From the NCBI RefSeq assembly GCF_024198175.1, contig NZ_JAJVKV010000005.1, forward strand, positions 992,001-1,056,000: DNA of 64,000 nucleotides, given 5' to 3'. This DNA comes from Pyxidicoccus xibeiensis. GTDB taxonomy: Bacteria > Myxococcota > Myxococcia > Myxococcales > Myxococcaceae. Position numbers and translations under genes: made by a program. Shown piece after piece: positions 1 through 8,700 of the stretch. Numbering within the stretch: position 1 is the first letter of the stretch; the number at the start of each line of letters is the position of its first letter. The notes under the pieces were generated by a model. The model had not been told where the DNA came from, did no database searches, and worked only from the letters and a program-made list of their open reading frames with translations.

Positions 1-1239
1 CCCATGAAGGTGTACGTGAAGTCCGTGCCGGGCGGGACGCTGGTGCTGGGCGGCGGAATGGCCGCCCCCGCGCAGGGCACCAACGCGCAGTACGCGGTGG
101 TCGCCCAGTTCGTCACGCCCCAGCCGGGCGTCATCGCCCGCTACTTCCCCGACATCCGCATGGGAGGCGTGCCCGTGCTGCGCTACCTGCCCGACGTGAG
201 CTTCTCCGCTGGCACCGGCGCACCGGTGCCCGGCATCCCCGCGGACTTCTTCGGCGCGCGCATCGAGGGCTACGTCACCCCCGCGTACTCGCAGACGTAC
301 ACCTTCTACACGCAGGCGAGCGGCGGCGTGCGCCTGTGGGTCAACGGCCGGCTCCTGGTGGACGACTGGTTCGAGCACGGCGTCGAGCAGCACTCGGGCA
401 GCATCCGGCTCGCGCAGGGCATCCCCGCCAGCGTCGTGGTGGAGTTCTTCGACGCGGAGGCCGCGGCCTCGCTGCTGCTGCGGTGGCAGAGCCCCAGCCA
501 GCCGCTCCAGGACGTGCCCACGTCCAGCCTGGAGACGCGCTCACTCCCCCTGGCGCGTCCCCTGGGCGCGCACTGCACGGATGACAGCCAGTGCCGCTCC
601 GGCGACTGCAACGTCTACCCGGTGGGCAACGTCACCATCTGGAACGAGGGTGACGCCGTCTGCGCCCCCCCGGTCCCCGAGGGCGAGCCCGGCGTGAAGG
701 CCGAGTACTTCGCCTCCGAGTTCCTCTACACCCCCGTGGTGGCGCGCCAGGAGCAGTACGTGTCCACCTTCTGGGGCACCACGGCCCCGGCGCCCGGCGT
801 GCCCGCGGAGCGCTGGTCCGCGCGCTGGTCCGCCACGCTCACCGCACCCTCCACGGGCACGTACACCCTGCGCACCAGCACCGAGGACGGCGTGCGCCTG
901 TGGCTGGACGGGAACATGCTGATGGACAACTGGCTCGAGGCGCCCGGCGGGCAGACGCTCACCGCCAACGTGTCCATGACGGCCGGCAGCAAGCACGACC
1001 TGGTGATGGAGTTCTTCGAGGGCTACGGCACCGCCCACGCGCAGCTGGCGTGGTCCGGGCCGGGCATCCCCCTGCAGACCATCACCTCCGCGCTCACCAC
1101 GCCGTCCCTCTTCGCGTGCCGGCCGCTGGGCTCGCAGTGCCGCTCCAGCGAGGACTGCTGCGGCGGGTACTGCTCCGTCTACCCGGTGGGCAACGTCACC
1201 ATCTGGAACGAAGGCGCCACCGTGTGCAGCCCCCGGTAG
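1..1239 (+). CDS. PA14-domain secreted protein, 5'-truncated
   Basis: The reading frame is open from the first base of the window. The first Met (base 4) lies inside what looks like an ongoing beta-rich domain, so the true start is probably upstream. Two PA14-like domains are visible at about residues 40-165 and 230-355 of the visible part, each with the typical VRLWVNG/VRLWLDG and D-N/D-W-x-E core. Each is followed by a short Cys-rich segment (CxxDxQCRSGDC and CRSSEDCCGGYC types) that ends in the same VYPVGNVTIWNEG block. PA14 domains bind glycans in many secreted bacterial proteins, so a cell-surface or extracellular sugar-binding role is inferred; no catalytic domain is visible here. The gene ends at a TAG and the next gene converges on it. 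Family call is confident, function is not. Confidence 0.8.
   Translation, partial: PMKVYVKSVPGGTLVLGGGMAAPAQGTNAQYAVVAQFVTPQPGVIARYFPDIRMGGVPVLRYLPDVSFSAGTGAPVPGIPADFFGARIEGYVTPAYSQTYTFYTQASGGVRLWVNGRLLVDDWFEHGVEQHSGSIRLAQGIPASVVVEFFDAEAAASLLLRWQSPSQPLQDVPTSSLETRSLPLARPLGAHCTDDSQCRSGDCNVYPVGNVTIWNEGDAVCAPPVPEGEPGVKAEYFASEFLYTPVVARQEQYVSTFWGTTAPAPGVPAERWSARWSATLTAPSTGTYTLRTSTEDGVRLWLDGNMLMDNWLEAPGGQTLTANVSMTAGSKHDLVMEFFEGYGTAHAQLAWSGPGIPLQTITSALTTPSLFACRPLGSQCRSSEDCCGGYCSVYPVGNVTIWNEGATVCSPR
612..647 (+). repeat. 36-bp direct repeat, copy 1 (inside PA14 gene)
   Basis: This 36-bp stretch is identical to bases 1176-1211. It encodes the VYPVGNVTIWNEG block that closes the first PA14/Cys-rich unit. 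Exact DNA identity, while the flanking domains have diverged, suggests recent duplication or gene conversion. Confidence 0.85.
1176..1211 (+). repeat. 36-bp direct repeat, copy 2 (inside PA14 gene)
   Basis: Second exact copy of the 36-bp stretch at 612-647. It closes the second PA14/Cys-rich unit just before the stop codon. Confidence 0.85.
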
Positions 1240-1305
1240 CCTGAGGCACCTGCTTCACGGGCCGGGCGCGCTCACGAGGGCACGCCCGGTCCGGTTCAAC
1301 CTCTT

Positions 1306-1995
1306 TCAGCCCCGGGCGGCGCGGGCCTCTCGGCCCTTGGCCCTGGCGGCCTTGGAGAGCGCGTCCGCGCCCTTCTCGTCGCCGCGCATCCACTCCTTCA
1401 TGGCGGGCACCACCTGCTTGCTCCAGGCCCGGCCCGCGCGCACGGCGAGGAAGTCCTTCACCAGCGCGTCCACCATGGCCGCGAGCTGCTCGGTGAGGAA
1501 GAGCCGCTCGGAGAGCTGGTCATCCTCCTCCTCGCTCATCAGCGCCGGCAGCTTCGCCGCGCGGACGTCCAGGAACTCGGAGTCCACCGTGGCCTCGTAC
1601 TCCTTCTCTCCGTGGGTGAAGCGCAGCCGCGCCTGGGACACCAGCAGCCCCCGGTCCAGCGAGTGCTTCACCTGCTCGGAGTACGGCGCCAGCGTGCCCT
1701 TGGCGCTCAGCTCCGTCACGTCGCCCGCCACGCCGCGCAGCACCACGCGGCCCATGTAGAGGACCTTGACGCCCTCGTTCTCGTACTCCACCAGCGGGTC
1801 GCCCGACTCCGAGCGCCACAGGAGCCACGTGAGGAACTCGCGGCCCAGGTAGGCCCGGCCGCGCAGCAGCGCTTCGCGGGCCTTGCCCTTCTCGGCTTCG
1901 GCCTCGTCCTGCTTCTCCTCGGTGGCGCCGCCGTCCACACCCACGTCGCCGCGCATGAAGGCCGCTTCGGCCCGCGCCTGCTCACGCCCTGCCAT
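1306..1995 (-). CDS. RdgC-like protein, C-terminal half
   Basis: 229-residue protein. The ATG at 1995 is chosen because it lies just inside the end of the upstream gene (14-bp overlap), typical of translational coupling. The middle part, with a VxLRG segment, an alternating SxxVKHSLDRGLLVSQARLRF-type strand pattern and a following VDSEFLDVRAAKLP block, lines up by eye with the C-terminal half of Escherichia coli RdgC (strand then CDELRDQ-like turn). The first ~35 residues are charged and low complexity, and the C-terminus is Lys/Arg/Ala-rich. RdgC binds double-stranded DNA as a ring dimer and limits RecA loading. Here the two halves seem to be separate polypeptides that would have to assemble. 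The assignment is from remembered family sequence, not a search. Confidence 0.6.
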   Translation of the reverse strand: MAGREQARAEAAFMRGDVGVDGGATEEKQDEAEAEKGKAREALLRGRAYLGREFLTWLLWRSESGDPLVEYENEGVKVLYMGRVVLRGVAGDVTELSAKGTLAPYSEQVKHSLDRGLLVSQARLRFTHGEKEYEATVDSEFLDVRAAKLPALMSEEEDDQLSERLFLTEQLAAMVDALVKDFLAVRAGRAWSKQVVPAMKEWMRGDEKGADALSKAARAKGREARAARG

Positions 1996-2632
1996 GGGAC
2001 ACCTCCTCGCCCGCCGACGCCGGCAGGTCCATGCCAATCAGCTCCGCGGTGGGCCCCAGGGCGGCCTCGTCGATGCCCTCGGTGCGCGCCTGGTCCGCCG
2101 GCGTCATGCCGATGAACTTCACGCTCAGCGCGCTCTCCAGCGCCACCATGATTTCGTCCACCACCTTCCGCGACGCGGCCCAGATCTGCATCTGCTGCGT
2201 CTTCAGGTTCCAGCTCACGTCCAGCACGTTGGTGCGGGGCGTGGCGCGGTTGCGGAGCATCTGGCGGATTTCGCCCTTGAACTGGGTCTTCTCGCCGCGG
2301 CTGGGAGGACGGTCGTTCTCCTTCTCGAAGGCGGCGGCCCACTTGGTCAGCTCCGCCTTCATCTGCGCGGCGGGCACCTTGATGGTGTCGATGCGGAAGG
2401 CGAACAGCGCGTACTCACCATAGAAGAGGCGGCCGGCGGAGAACTCGCTGGCGTCCGCGTTCTCCAGCTCCACGAAGCCGGCGGCGCGCTCTTCCTCGGA
2501 CTTCCGGTCGATGGGCTCGAACGCGTGCGCCTTGAGGCCGCGCGACAGCCAGCGCTTGATATCGGAGGGCGCTTCCTTCGCCGGTTCGACCCGGAAGCGC
2601 GAGAAGGTGACGGCACCACGAAGGACAGGCAT
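1982..2632 (-). CDS. RdgC-like protein, N-terminal half
   Basis: 216-residue protein. The ATG at 2632 gives an MPVLRGAVTFSRF start, which fits the RdgC amino-terminal strand. The order of segments (RWLSRGLKAHAF, then a KxELTKWAA helix, then RGEKTQFKGEIRQMLRNRATPRT and a VLDVSWNLKTQQMQIWAAS strand) follows the N-terminal and tip regions of RdgC. Family members are about 300 residues in one chain; this one stops near residue 216 and the rest is supplied by the overlapping downstream gene. It is divergently oriented to the gene at 2735, with about 100 bp between starts. Expected role: DNA-binding modulator of recombination. Confidence 0.7.
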   Translation of the reverse strand: MPVLRGAVTFSRFRVEPAKEAPSDIKRWLSRGLKAHAFEPIDRKSEEERAAGFVELENADASEFSAGRLFYGEYALFAFRIDTIKVPAAQMKAELTKWAAAFEKENDRPPSRGEKTQFKGEIRQMLRNRATPRTNVLDVSWNLKTQQMQIWAASRKVVDEIMVALESALSVKFIGMTPADQARTEGIDEAALGPTAELIGMDLPASAGEEVSHGRA

Positions 2633-2734
2633 GGGGCGCGGCAGGATGGGGGGCGAGCGCCGCGCCGTCAAGGCACTCGCTGTCTCTGGACGCGTCCCTT
2701 CCCCGGGCGCGATTTCGAGGTACTTTTTTCCGCC

Positions 2735-3409
2735 ATGTCCCGCCTCCTCGCCCTCCTCCTCGTGTGTGCGCTCCTGCCCCGTCCGGGGCTCACCCAGGAC
2801 ACCCCGGCCCCCACGCCCACCGATGAGACGCTGGTGGCGCCGCCGCTCGTCCCCGCGCCGGAGCACGTGGAGCCGGAGCCCCTCGCCCCGCCGAAGCCCA
2901 CTCCCACCCGGGAGGAGAAAGGCGGAGGGATGCCCACCCTGCCGCGCATCGTGCTGGAGACGCTGGCGGGCGGCGCGGGCATGGTGGTGGGCGGGTTGCT
3001 GGGGGCCTTCCTGGGCATCGCGACCTCCGACTGCGCCATCCTCGAAGGTGACTGCAGCAGCACGGGCGTCCTCGCCCTGGCCGGGATGTCCCTGGGCGCC
3101 ACGAGCGCCACGTACGCCACCGGCACCTGGATGAAGGGAGAGGGCAGCCTCCTGGGGTCCTTCATCGGCGGCGCCCTGGGCACGTGCGCGGGGCTGCTCA
3201 TCGTGGGCTCCAACGGTCCCGACGAGGCGGCGGGCGCGATTGCCCTGTTCTCCCTGCCGGCCATCGGTGCCGTGGCGGGCTACGAGCTGGGGCGCTTCGC
3301 CCAGCCCGACACGGGCTTCTCACTGACGGAAGGCCGCGTCAGGTTGATGCCCGCCGTCAGCGCCTCGCCGGGCGGCGGCGTCATGGGCGGGCTCGTCGGG
3401 CGGTTCTGA
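2735..3409 (+). CDS. secreted or membrane-anchored glycine-rich hypothetical protein
   Basis: 224 residues from the ATG at 2735. A cleavable signal peptide (MSRLLALLLVCALLPRPGLT) is followed by a Pro/Glu-rich linker (to about residue 70). The rest consists of Gly/Ala-rich hydrophobic segments of glycine-zipper character (GGAGMVVGGLLGAFLG, GSFIGGALGTCAGLL, AIGAVAGYELG). Two Cys residues near 95-105 could pair. I do not recognise the family. Such proteins are common in myxobacteria as outer-membrane or envelope proteins, which is inference only. The gene ends 3 bp from the convergent acetyltransferase gene. Confidence 0.7.
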   Translation: MSRLLALLLVCALLPRPGLTQDTPAPTPTDETLVAPPLVPAPEHVEPEPLAPPKPTPTREEKGGGMPTLPRIVLETLAGGAGMVVGGLLGAFLGIATSDCAILEGDCSSTGVLALAGMSLGATSATYATGTWMKGEGSLLGSFIGGALGTCAGLLIVGSNGPDEAAGAIALFSLPAIGAVAGYELGRFAQPDTGFSLTEGRVRLMPAVSASPGGGVMGGLVGRF

Positions 3410-3412
3410 AGC

Positions 3413-3913
3413 TCAGAGGCGCTGGAACATGACATGCAGCCCGACCCGGCCGTGCTTCGGGTGGTCGAAGGCTTCGGGCACGGTTCCAATGATGTGGAAG
3501 CCGAGCGACTGCCACAGCCGCACCGCCACCGTGTTGGTCTCCACGACGGCGTTGAACTGGATGCCGTGGTAGCCCTCCCGCCGCGCCCAGCCGACCATGT
3601 ACTCGCCCAGCTTCCGTCCCACCCCGCGCCCCTGGTGGGCCGGGTCGACCAGGAAGCTCGCCGTGGCCACGTGAGAGCCCCGGCCGGGCCGGTTCGGGCC
3701 CATCTTCGCGGAGCCGAGCATCGTGCCGTCGGCGTCCACGGCGACCACCGTCAGTCCGGGCGGGCGCTCCATCCACCACGGGAGGGCCTCCTCCAGCGAG
3801 AGGCCCTCCGGAAAGGCATACGTCTCCCCCGCCGCGACGATGGAGGAGAAGAAGGGGTAGATGCGGGGCCAGTCTCGCGGGTCTGCTTCACGGATGCTCA
3901 GCGGCGGTGACAT
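3413..3913 (-). CDS. GNAT-family N-acetyltransferase
   Basis: 166-residue single-domain protein spanning a whole GNAT fold. It has an N-terminal IREADPRDWPRIYPF strand-helix, a central beta4 strand (ATASFLVDPAHQGRGVGRKLG) with the acetyl-CoA pyrophosphate-binding Q-x-x-G-x-G/A loop, and a C-terminal NTVAVRLWQSLGFHIIGTVPEAF motif. The last motif is typical of the phosphinothricin/MddA-like and YhhY-like amino-acid or small-amine acetyltransferases. The substrate cannot be told. It converges with the gene at 2735, and a CBM21-like gene lies upstream on the same strand. Confidence 0.88.
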   Translation of the reverse strand: MSPPLSIREADPRDWPRIYPFFSSIVAAGETYAFPEGLSLEEALPWWMERPPGLTVVAVDADGTMLGSAKMGPNRPGRGSHVATASFLVDPAHQGRGVGRKLGEYMVGWARREGYHGIQFNAVVETNTVAVRLWQSLGFHIIGTVPEAFDHPKHGRVGLHVMFQRL

Positions 3914-3931
3914 GACTGGCCCACCTGGATG

Positions 3932-4711
3932 CTAGGGAATCGTGTTGCCGTTCGGATAGGACAGTGAGTATTGCCACCCCAAGTTGTTGTCCCAGTACGT
4001 CACGCCGTCGACCGTGTAGCGGATGGCGAAGCGCACCGTGGGCACCGTCGGGCTTCCCTGGGGGTAGACGGGGATGCTGAAGAGCCAGCGCTCCTGGCTG
4101 CCGCCAGAGCCGGGCACCGCCTCCCGGTAGACCGCGCTGAACTCCTGCACGGTGGCCCAGTTGTCCGAGGAGGACAGCGTCACCACGTTCTTCGCGTAGG
4201 CGAGGTTCTTCAGCACCAGGTAGCCGGTGACGAAGAAGCCCGAGCGGCTGGGCCCGAGGACGGCGGTGTCCAGCTTCACCGCCCTGCTCCCGAGGAGGAA
4301 CTCCGGCGCGCTGGCGCCTCCGACGCGGTAGTCGCCACCGCCGTTGTTGTCCCAGAAGGTCTGTCCCGCCACGGTGTAGCGCAAGGCGAACCGCGCCTCC
4401 GCGCCGGCGGGCACGTCCTGGGTGAAGGACCAGCTCTCATAGCCACTGGGCGCGGCCCCGAAGTAGCCGGCCGCCGTCTCGCTCCACTGCGAGCCGTCGG
4501 TGGTGTAGACGAGCGTCACCTGCTTGGCGTAGTCGAGGCTCCTCACCTCCACCACGCCCACCAGCTGGTTGCAGGCCGCCGAGCCACACGTCTTCTTCAG
4601 CTTCGCGTAGGCGAGCCGCACGTTCGGGTCCTCCGCGCGCGCGGTGCCCGCGGCGGCGAACAGCAAGGTCAGGGTGAGCAGCGCGATGCGTCCAGGGTTG
4701 AGGGATTTCAA
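3932..4711 (-). CDS. secreted protein with two CBM21-like domains
   Basis: The best start is the TTG at 4711: it has GAGGAG six bases upstream and begins a textbook signal peptide (KSLNPGRIALLTLTLLF...ARA). The ATG at 4741 would add ten residues before the signal. The mature protein is two copies of a carbohydrate-binding fold. Each has a x-DYAKQVTLVYTTDG/AYAKNVVTLSSSDN strand, an aromatic W, and an end block FALRYTVAGQTFWDNN or FAIRYTVDGVTYWDNN, the hallmark of CBM21 (starch/glycogen-binding, glucoamylase and PP1-regulatory types). No catalytic domain is attached. Likely an extracellular alpha-glucan-binding protein (inference). Confidence 0.78.
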   Translation of the reverse strand: MKSLNPGRIALLTLTLLFAAAGTARAEDPNVRLAYAKLKKTCGSAACNQLVGVVEVRSLDYAKQVTLVYTTDGSQWSETAAGYFGAAPSGYESWSFTQDVPAGAEARFALRYTVAGQTFWDNNGGGDYRVGGASAPEFLLGSRAVKLDTAVLGPSRSGFFVTGYLVLKNLAYAKNVVTLSSSDNWATVQEFSAVYREAVPGSGGSQERWLFSIPVYPQGSPTVPTVRFAIRYTVDGVTYWDNNLGWQYSLSYPNGNTIP

Positions 4712-4858
4712 GTGGGGCTCCTCGGGTTGCGGGGGCACCATTCAACCCCGAGGCAATCGCAGAGAGAACGACTTCCGTCGGGCTTTCCTTGATGGATTCA
4801 AGCCCGTCTGGAATTGTGAAGAGCATCCCACGAACCGTCATGACGTCGTCACAGTCCC

Positions 4859-5326
4859 ATGTTCCGAATCGAGACAGAGAAAGAGCTGCTGAACGCATTC
4901 CGTTCGCGAGACCGCAAGCACGTGGAGCTGCCCAAGGGGACGAAGCTTCCCCTCTTCGTCCGCGACTACCTGGCGTGGGTAGACCCGTACGGCGTCCGCA
5001 TCTTCCTGCTGTTCTCGCCGCCGGGCAGTACCCGTCCCATGGGCATCGCCTTCCGCCGGGACCAGCAGGGTGACAAGGCCCTGGCGTCGCGGGTGTGCGA
5101 GTGGTGCCATGCCCACGGCACGGCGGACCAGATTGGCCTGCTCACCACGGATGTGGATGCGAAGCGCAGGGTGGGCGTGAATCTCTGTCTGGACCTGCGC
5201 TGCAACGAAAAGCTGGAGTCGATGATGAACCTGGCCGGCGCGGACCTGCTGGAAGGGACCCAGAAGCTGCTCGGCCACATGGCCCGCTTCGCGGACGAGG
5301 CGCTGGGCATGGAGGTCCGCACGTAG
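4859..5326 (+). CDS. FBP domain protein (EF-G-binding-protein C-terminal zinc finger type)
   Basis: 155 residues. The C-terminal half has two Cys pairs (C80-E-W-C83 and C110-L-D-L-R-C115) in the treble-clef arrangement of the FBP_C family. This family is the FusB/fusidic-acid-resistance-like C-terminal domain that binds elongation factor G. In true FusB proteins the domain helps release EF-G stalled on the ribosome. Free-standing versions like this are common in Actinobacteria and Myxobacteria, with unproven role. The gene is divergent from the CBM21 gene (147 bp apart). I see no Shine-Dalgarno-like purine run at an ideal distance. Confidence 0.75.
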   Translation: MFRIETEKELLNAFRSRDRKHVELPKGTKLPLFVRDYLAWVDPYGVRIFLLFSPPGSTRPMGIAFRRDQQGDKALASRVCEWCHAHGTADQIGLLTTDVDAKRRVGVNLCLDLRCNEKLESMMNLAGADLLEGTQKLLGHMARFADEALGMEVRT

Positions 5327-5786
5327 GCGGCGTGGGGCCGCTGCCCCTGGTGGGCGCCGCGGTCGTCCCCGCCCTGGTGGGCGTGCTGCACGCCCGGAGC
5401 CGGATGGCGGTGCTCGCCGGGGCGAGCGACCTCGCGGCCCGGCACCAGGTCGGCGCGACGGGGCCGGCCACTTCCCACCTCGGGTCGAAGGAGCCGAGTC
5501 TGGCGCCCGTGGAAGCGGCACGGGAGCAGAAGACGACCGTGGCCGTGTAGACCGCCGTCCGCACGACACGCGCGGGACCTCTTGGGCGGGCTCGTCGGAG
5601 CTTTAATTCCGGCACCTCCAGGAATATCCCGAAGCGACTTCGTTCATTCAGCAGACATTTCCCACTCCGCCGCTGGAGCGCCCGGGCACACACCTCGCCC
5701 GGGCGCGCTCCGTGGCGTTCTTCTCAGTCTCAGTCTGCAGGCGCCCTCGGGGGCGCCGGGAGCCCGTGCGCTTGCGCGCGAGCTCC
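5327..5786. other. intergenic region without a convincing gene
   Basis: A 72-codon frame (GTG 5332 to 5550) has Val/Ala/Leu-rich composition but no recognisable family or clear ribosome-binding site, and I do not call it. The region holds a strong hairpin (5675-5711) and a second short GGCGCC hairpin around 5739-5757, just upstream of the lipoprotein gene. A run with lower GC (5600-5660) may carry its promoter. Confidence 0.5.
5675..5711 (+). terminator. GC-rich hairpin, likely terminator
   Basis: Stem arms GGAGCGCCCGGGC and GCCCGGGCGCGCTCC (two extra bases in the right arm) with a 9-base loop, followed by a T-rich patch (TTCTTCTC). It sits between the FBP gene and the large lipoprotein gene. 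Confidence 0.45.
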
Positions 5787-8700
5787 ATGAATGGAGTGCT
5801 TCCCTTGCGTCGCTTCAATCCGTGGTGGCTCGGTGTGGTGTGCCTGCTGGTGGCATGCGGAGGACCTCTCGAGGACGAGGTGCCGGACCTGGAGGCACTC
5901 GCCACGAGCGAGCAGGCCTCCGGCGCGTGTGACGAGACACGGCTGGCGTGGGAGTCCGCCGGGAATCCGTCCAACGTCTGCGCGGTGCCGTGGCAGTACG
6001 GGCTCGACTGCAACAAGTCGGGGAGCACGAGCGCCTGTGGCGCCCGCACCGGGTACCAGCAGAAGACGTGCATCCACTACCCGGTATGCCGACTCCCCCA
6101 GTTCGGGGTCGAGGGCCGGGCGACCAAGACCTTCACCCAGACTGTCTCCTCCTGCAGCTCCTTCACGGTGAAGGAATGTCGCCCGAAGCCGACGACGCCC
6201 GACATCGAGCTCTGCACGACGGTCACCTACTACAACTGCCAGTCGCAGTGCGTCGCCGCGGCCCAGGCGAAGAGGAACAGCCTTCCCCTGGCGGACCGCA
6301 ACCTGGTCACCATCCTCTCCGCCAGCGGGGCCACCGAGTCCAGCACGTCGTCCGGCGCCTGCACGTACACGCTGAGCAACTGGCCCACCTACAATGCGAA
6401 GGAGGACACCGCGTGCGGGGCCGCCACGGGCACCAGCACCTGCGACGACCTTTCGAACCCCATCTACCCGACGTGCCGGAACAACAGCTTCGGAGACGAC
6501 GTCCCCTCCGCCTGTAACGCGAGCGTCCTGTTCGCTCCGGCCGGCACCATGCTGAGCGGCGTGAGGCAGACGGCGGGCACCGTCTGGGGGGCCATGGCCC
6601 CGAAGAACTCCGAGGCGACCCCGCTCTACGTCCAGCCGCCGTTCTGCCGGACCTGCGACCATCTGACGCTCACCGCCCAGAGTGATGCCGCGCAGGTCAC
6701 CGCCAAGTACGACTGCCTGGTGCAGAGCCTGGCCGCGGGGCTCCCCGCGGGGGCTGGAGGCGCGCAGCTGCGCTCCGAAGTCGTCGCCCGGCTGAAGCTC
6801 CTCTTCGAGCTGCACGCGCACCACATGACGCCTGCCCAGGAGCAGTTCAGCCGCGGCTTGTACCAGTCAGACCCGCTGGCGAACACCTCCTGCAGCTCCG
6901 GCTACCTCCCGCCCTCCCTCGGCAGGTGCGGCATGAACCTGACGGCGCTCAACGCGGCGCTGGACGCCTGCACACGCCTGTCGGGGGCCCACGTGCCGGG
7001 AGCCTCGGCCCGCGCCCAGCTTCCCTTCTGCGTGGGCCTGGCGTCGCAGGTGGCGGCGGTGCCCGCGGGCGTCTGCCAGGGCGACGCCTACCGGGACAAC
7101 TATCATGGCATGTGGCTGAAGCTGTACGAGCGCACGCTCTCCGACATGCGCCGCCAGGACGTGCCCGGTGACATGCTCCAGCGGAAGGTGCCGGAGCCGT
7201 CCGACGTGCGCATCCACCTGGCGAGCATCAGCAACTGGCACGCGGTGCAGCAGGCGCAGCTGTTCCCGGCGGAGCCCGACAGCCCCGTGTTGATGCGGCA
7301 GCTGAGCGAGACGTTCGGTGTCTTCTGGAAGGCCGCCTACGAGAACACGCTGTTGAACGTGACCGGGCCGCCGGTGCACGCCAAGCCCCTCAACGCGGGG
7401 CTGCTGGTGGACCAGACGGTGCTCACCGCGGTCCTGACCGGCACCCCGGCGATGAGCGGCCCGCCGCTGCTGATGCTCCTGGGCGACGGCTTCCACGGCC
7501 TCTTCGAGCGCATGGAGGACTTCAGCTACCTGCACGACCTGGGCTGCCGCTTCAAGGGCTGCGGCCCCGCCGTGGACACCGAGATGGCCGAGCTGTGGGC
7601 GCTCTTCGGCGCCGTGCCCGACACGGCGAAGCTGCAGGCGGCGGTGACGGACGCCAACCGGCTGAACACGTCGAGCTACGACCACCACGCGCAATGGGTG
7701 GGGGTGTTCAACCTGCTGCACGCCAATCACGCCACCTTCACCCAGGCGGTGGTGGCCGCCACGGGCGCGCCTTCGTACACGCCGGACCTGCTCAAGGGCG
7801 GCGCCAACGGCCTGCCCGCGCCCATGGCCGGCTGGGCCCGGATGGTCGAGAAGGCAGACGCCTACGCGGACAGCTACGCCAAGTCCGGGTTCTTCGTCAG
7901 CACCGCGCGTGACACGTTGAAGACGGGCATCGAGGACTACAAGGCCAACTTCATCAACGACGTGGTGACCACGCGCAAGAGCGCGCTCACGACGGCGGTG
8001 GACACCTATACCCAGAACCGCGCCGCGCTCATCAGCGAGGTGCTGAACGAGGTGGGGAACGCCGCGAACCAGAAGACGGTGCGCACCACGCTCGCCCGCA
8101 AGCTGAATGAGTTCTACGCGCTCGCCGCGGACCTCGTCGGACTCCAGGACAACCTGCTGAGCCAGGAGGCGCAGTTCAGCGAGTTCGCGGCGGCTTTCAA
8201 TACCGCGCTGGAGAACGAGTCTCCGAACCTGGGCACGGACATCCAGCGCGGGCCGCTGCAGACGCTCAACATCAGCGCCGCCGAGGCGCACGGCGTGACA
8301 GGGGGGGCGTTCGACATCTTCACGCTCGCGGTACGCCAGCCGTCCGGTGGCGTGGGAGGACCGCCTGCCTTCGGCATTCCGGCGCTGAGGGGGGAGCTGC
8401 TGAACTTCGAGGTCTCGGGCGAGTACGCGCCCAGCTGCGCCATCTCGGGAGCGCGGCTGCTGGACCCGGCGAGCGGTGCCCCGGTGACCATCGGGGTGGG
8501 CGGCACGGCGGCCCTGACGGGCCCCGGAGGCTACACGGCGGTCTTCAGCAACGGGAGCTTCACGGCGGAGAACGCCAGCGCGAGCACCTTCGCCAAGGCC
8601 TCGACCGAGGTACGGGCCTGCGCCGGCGTCAAGGTGGAGACCGGCGTCTCGTTCTTTGGCAACGGGACCAAGGCGTACGCATTCGCGGAGGCCTGTGTCA

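Noticed and set aside
612-1211. Possible CRISPR or mobile repeat from the 36-bp duplicate
   Set aside because: Only two copies, both in frame within one coding sequence at equivalent domain ends; explained by domain duplication.
5332-5550. 72-codon plus-strand frame after the FBP gene
   Set aside because: No family, no ribosome-binding site and biased composition; could be chance in GC-rich DNA.
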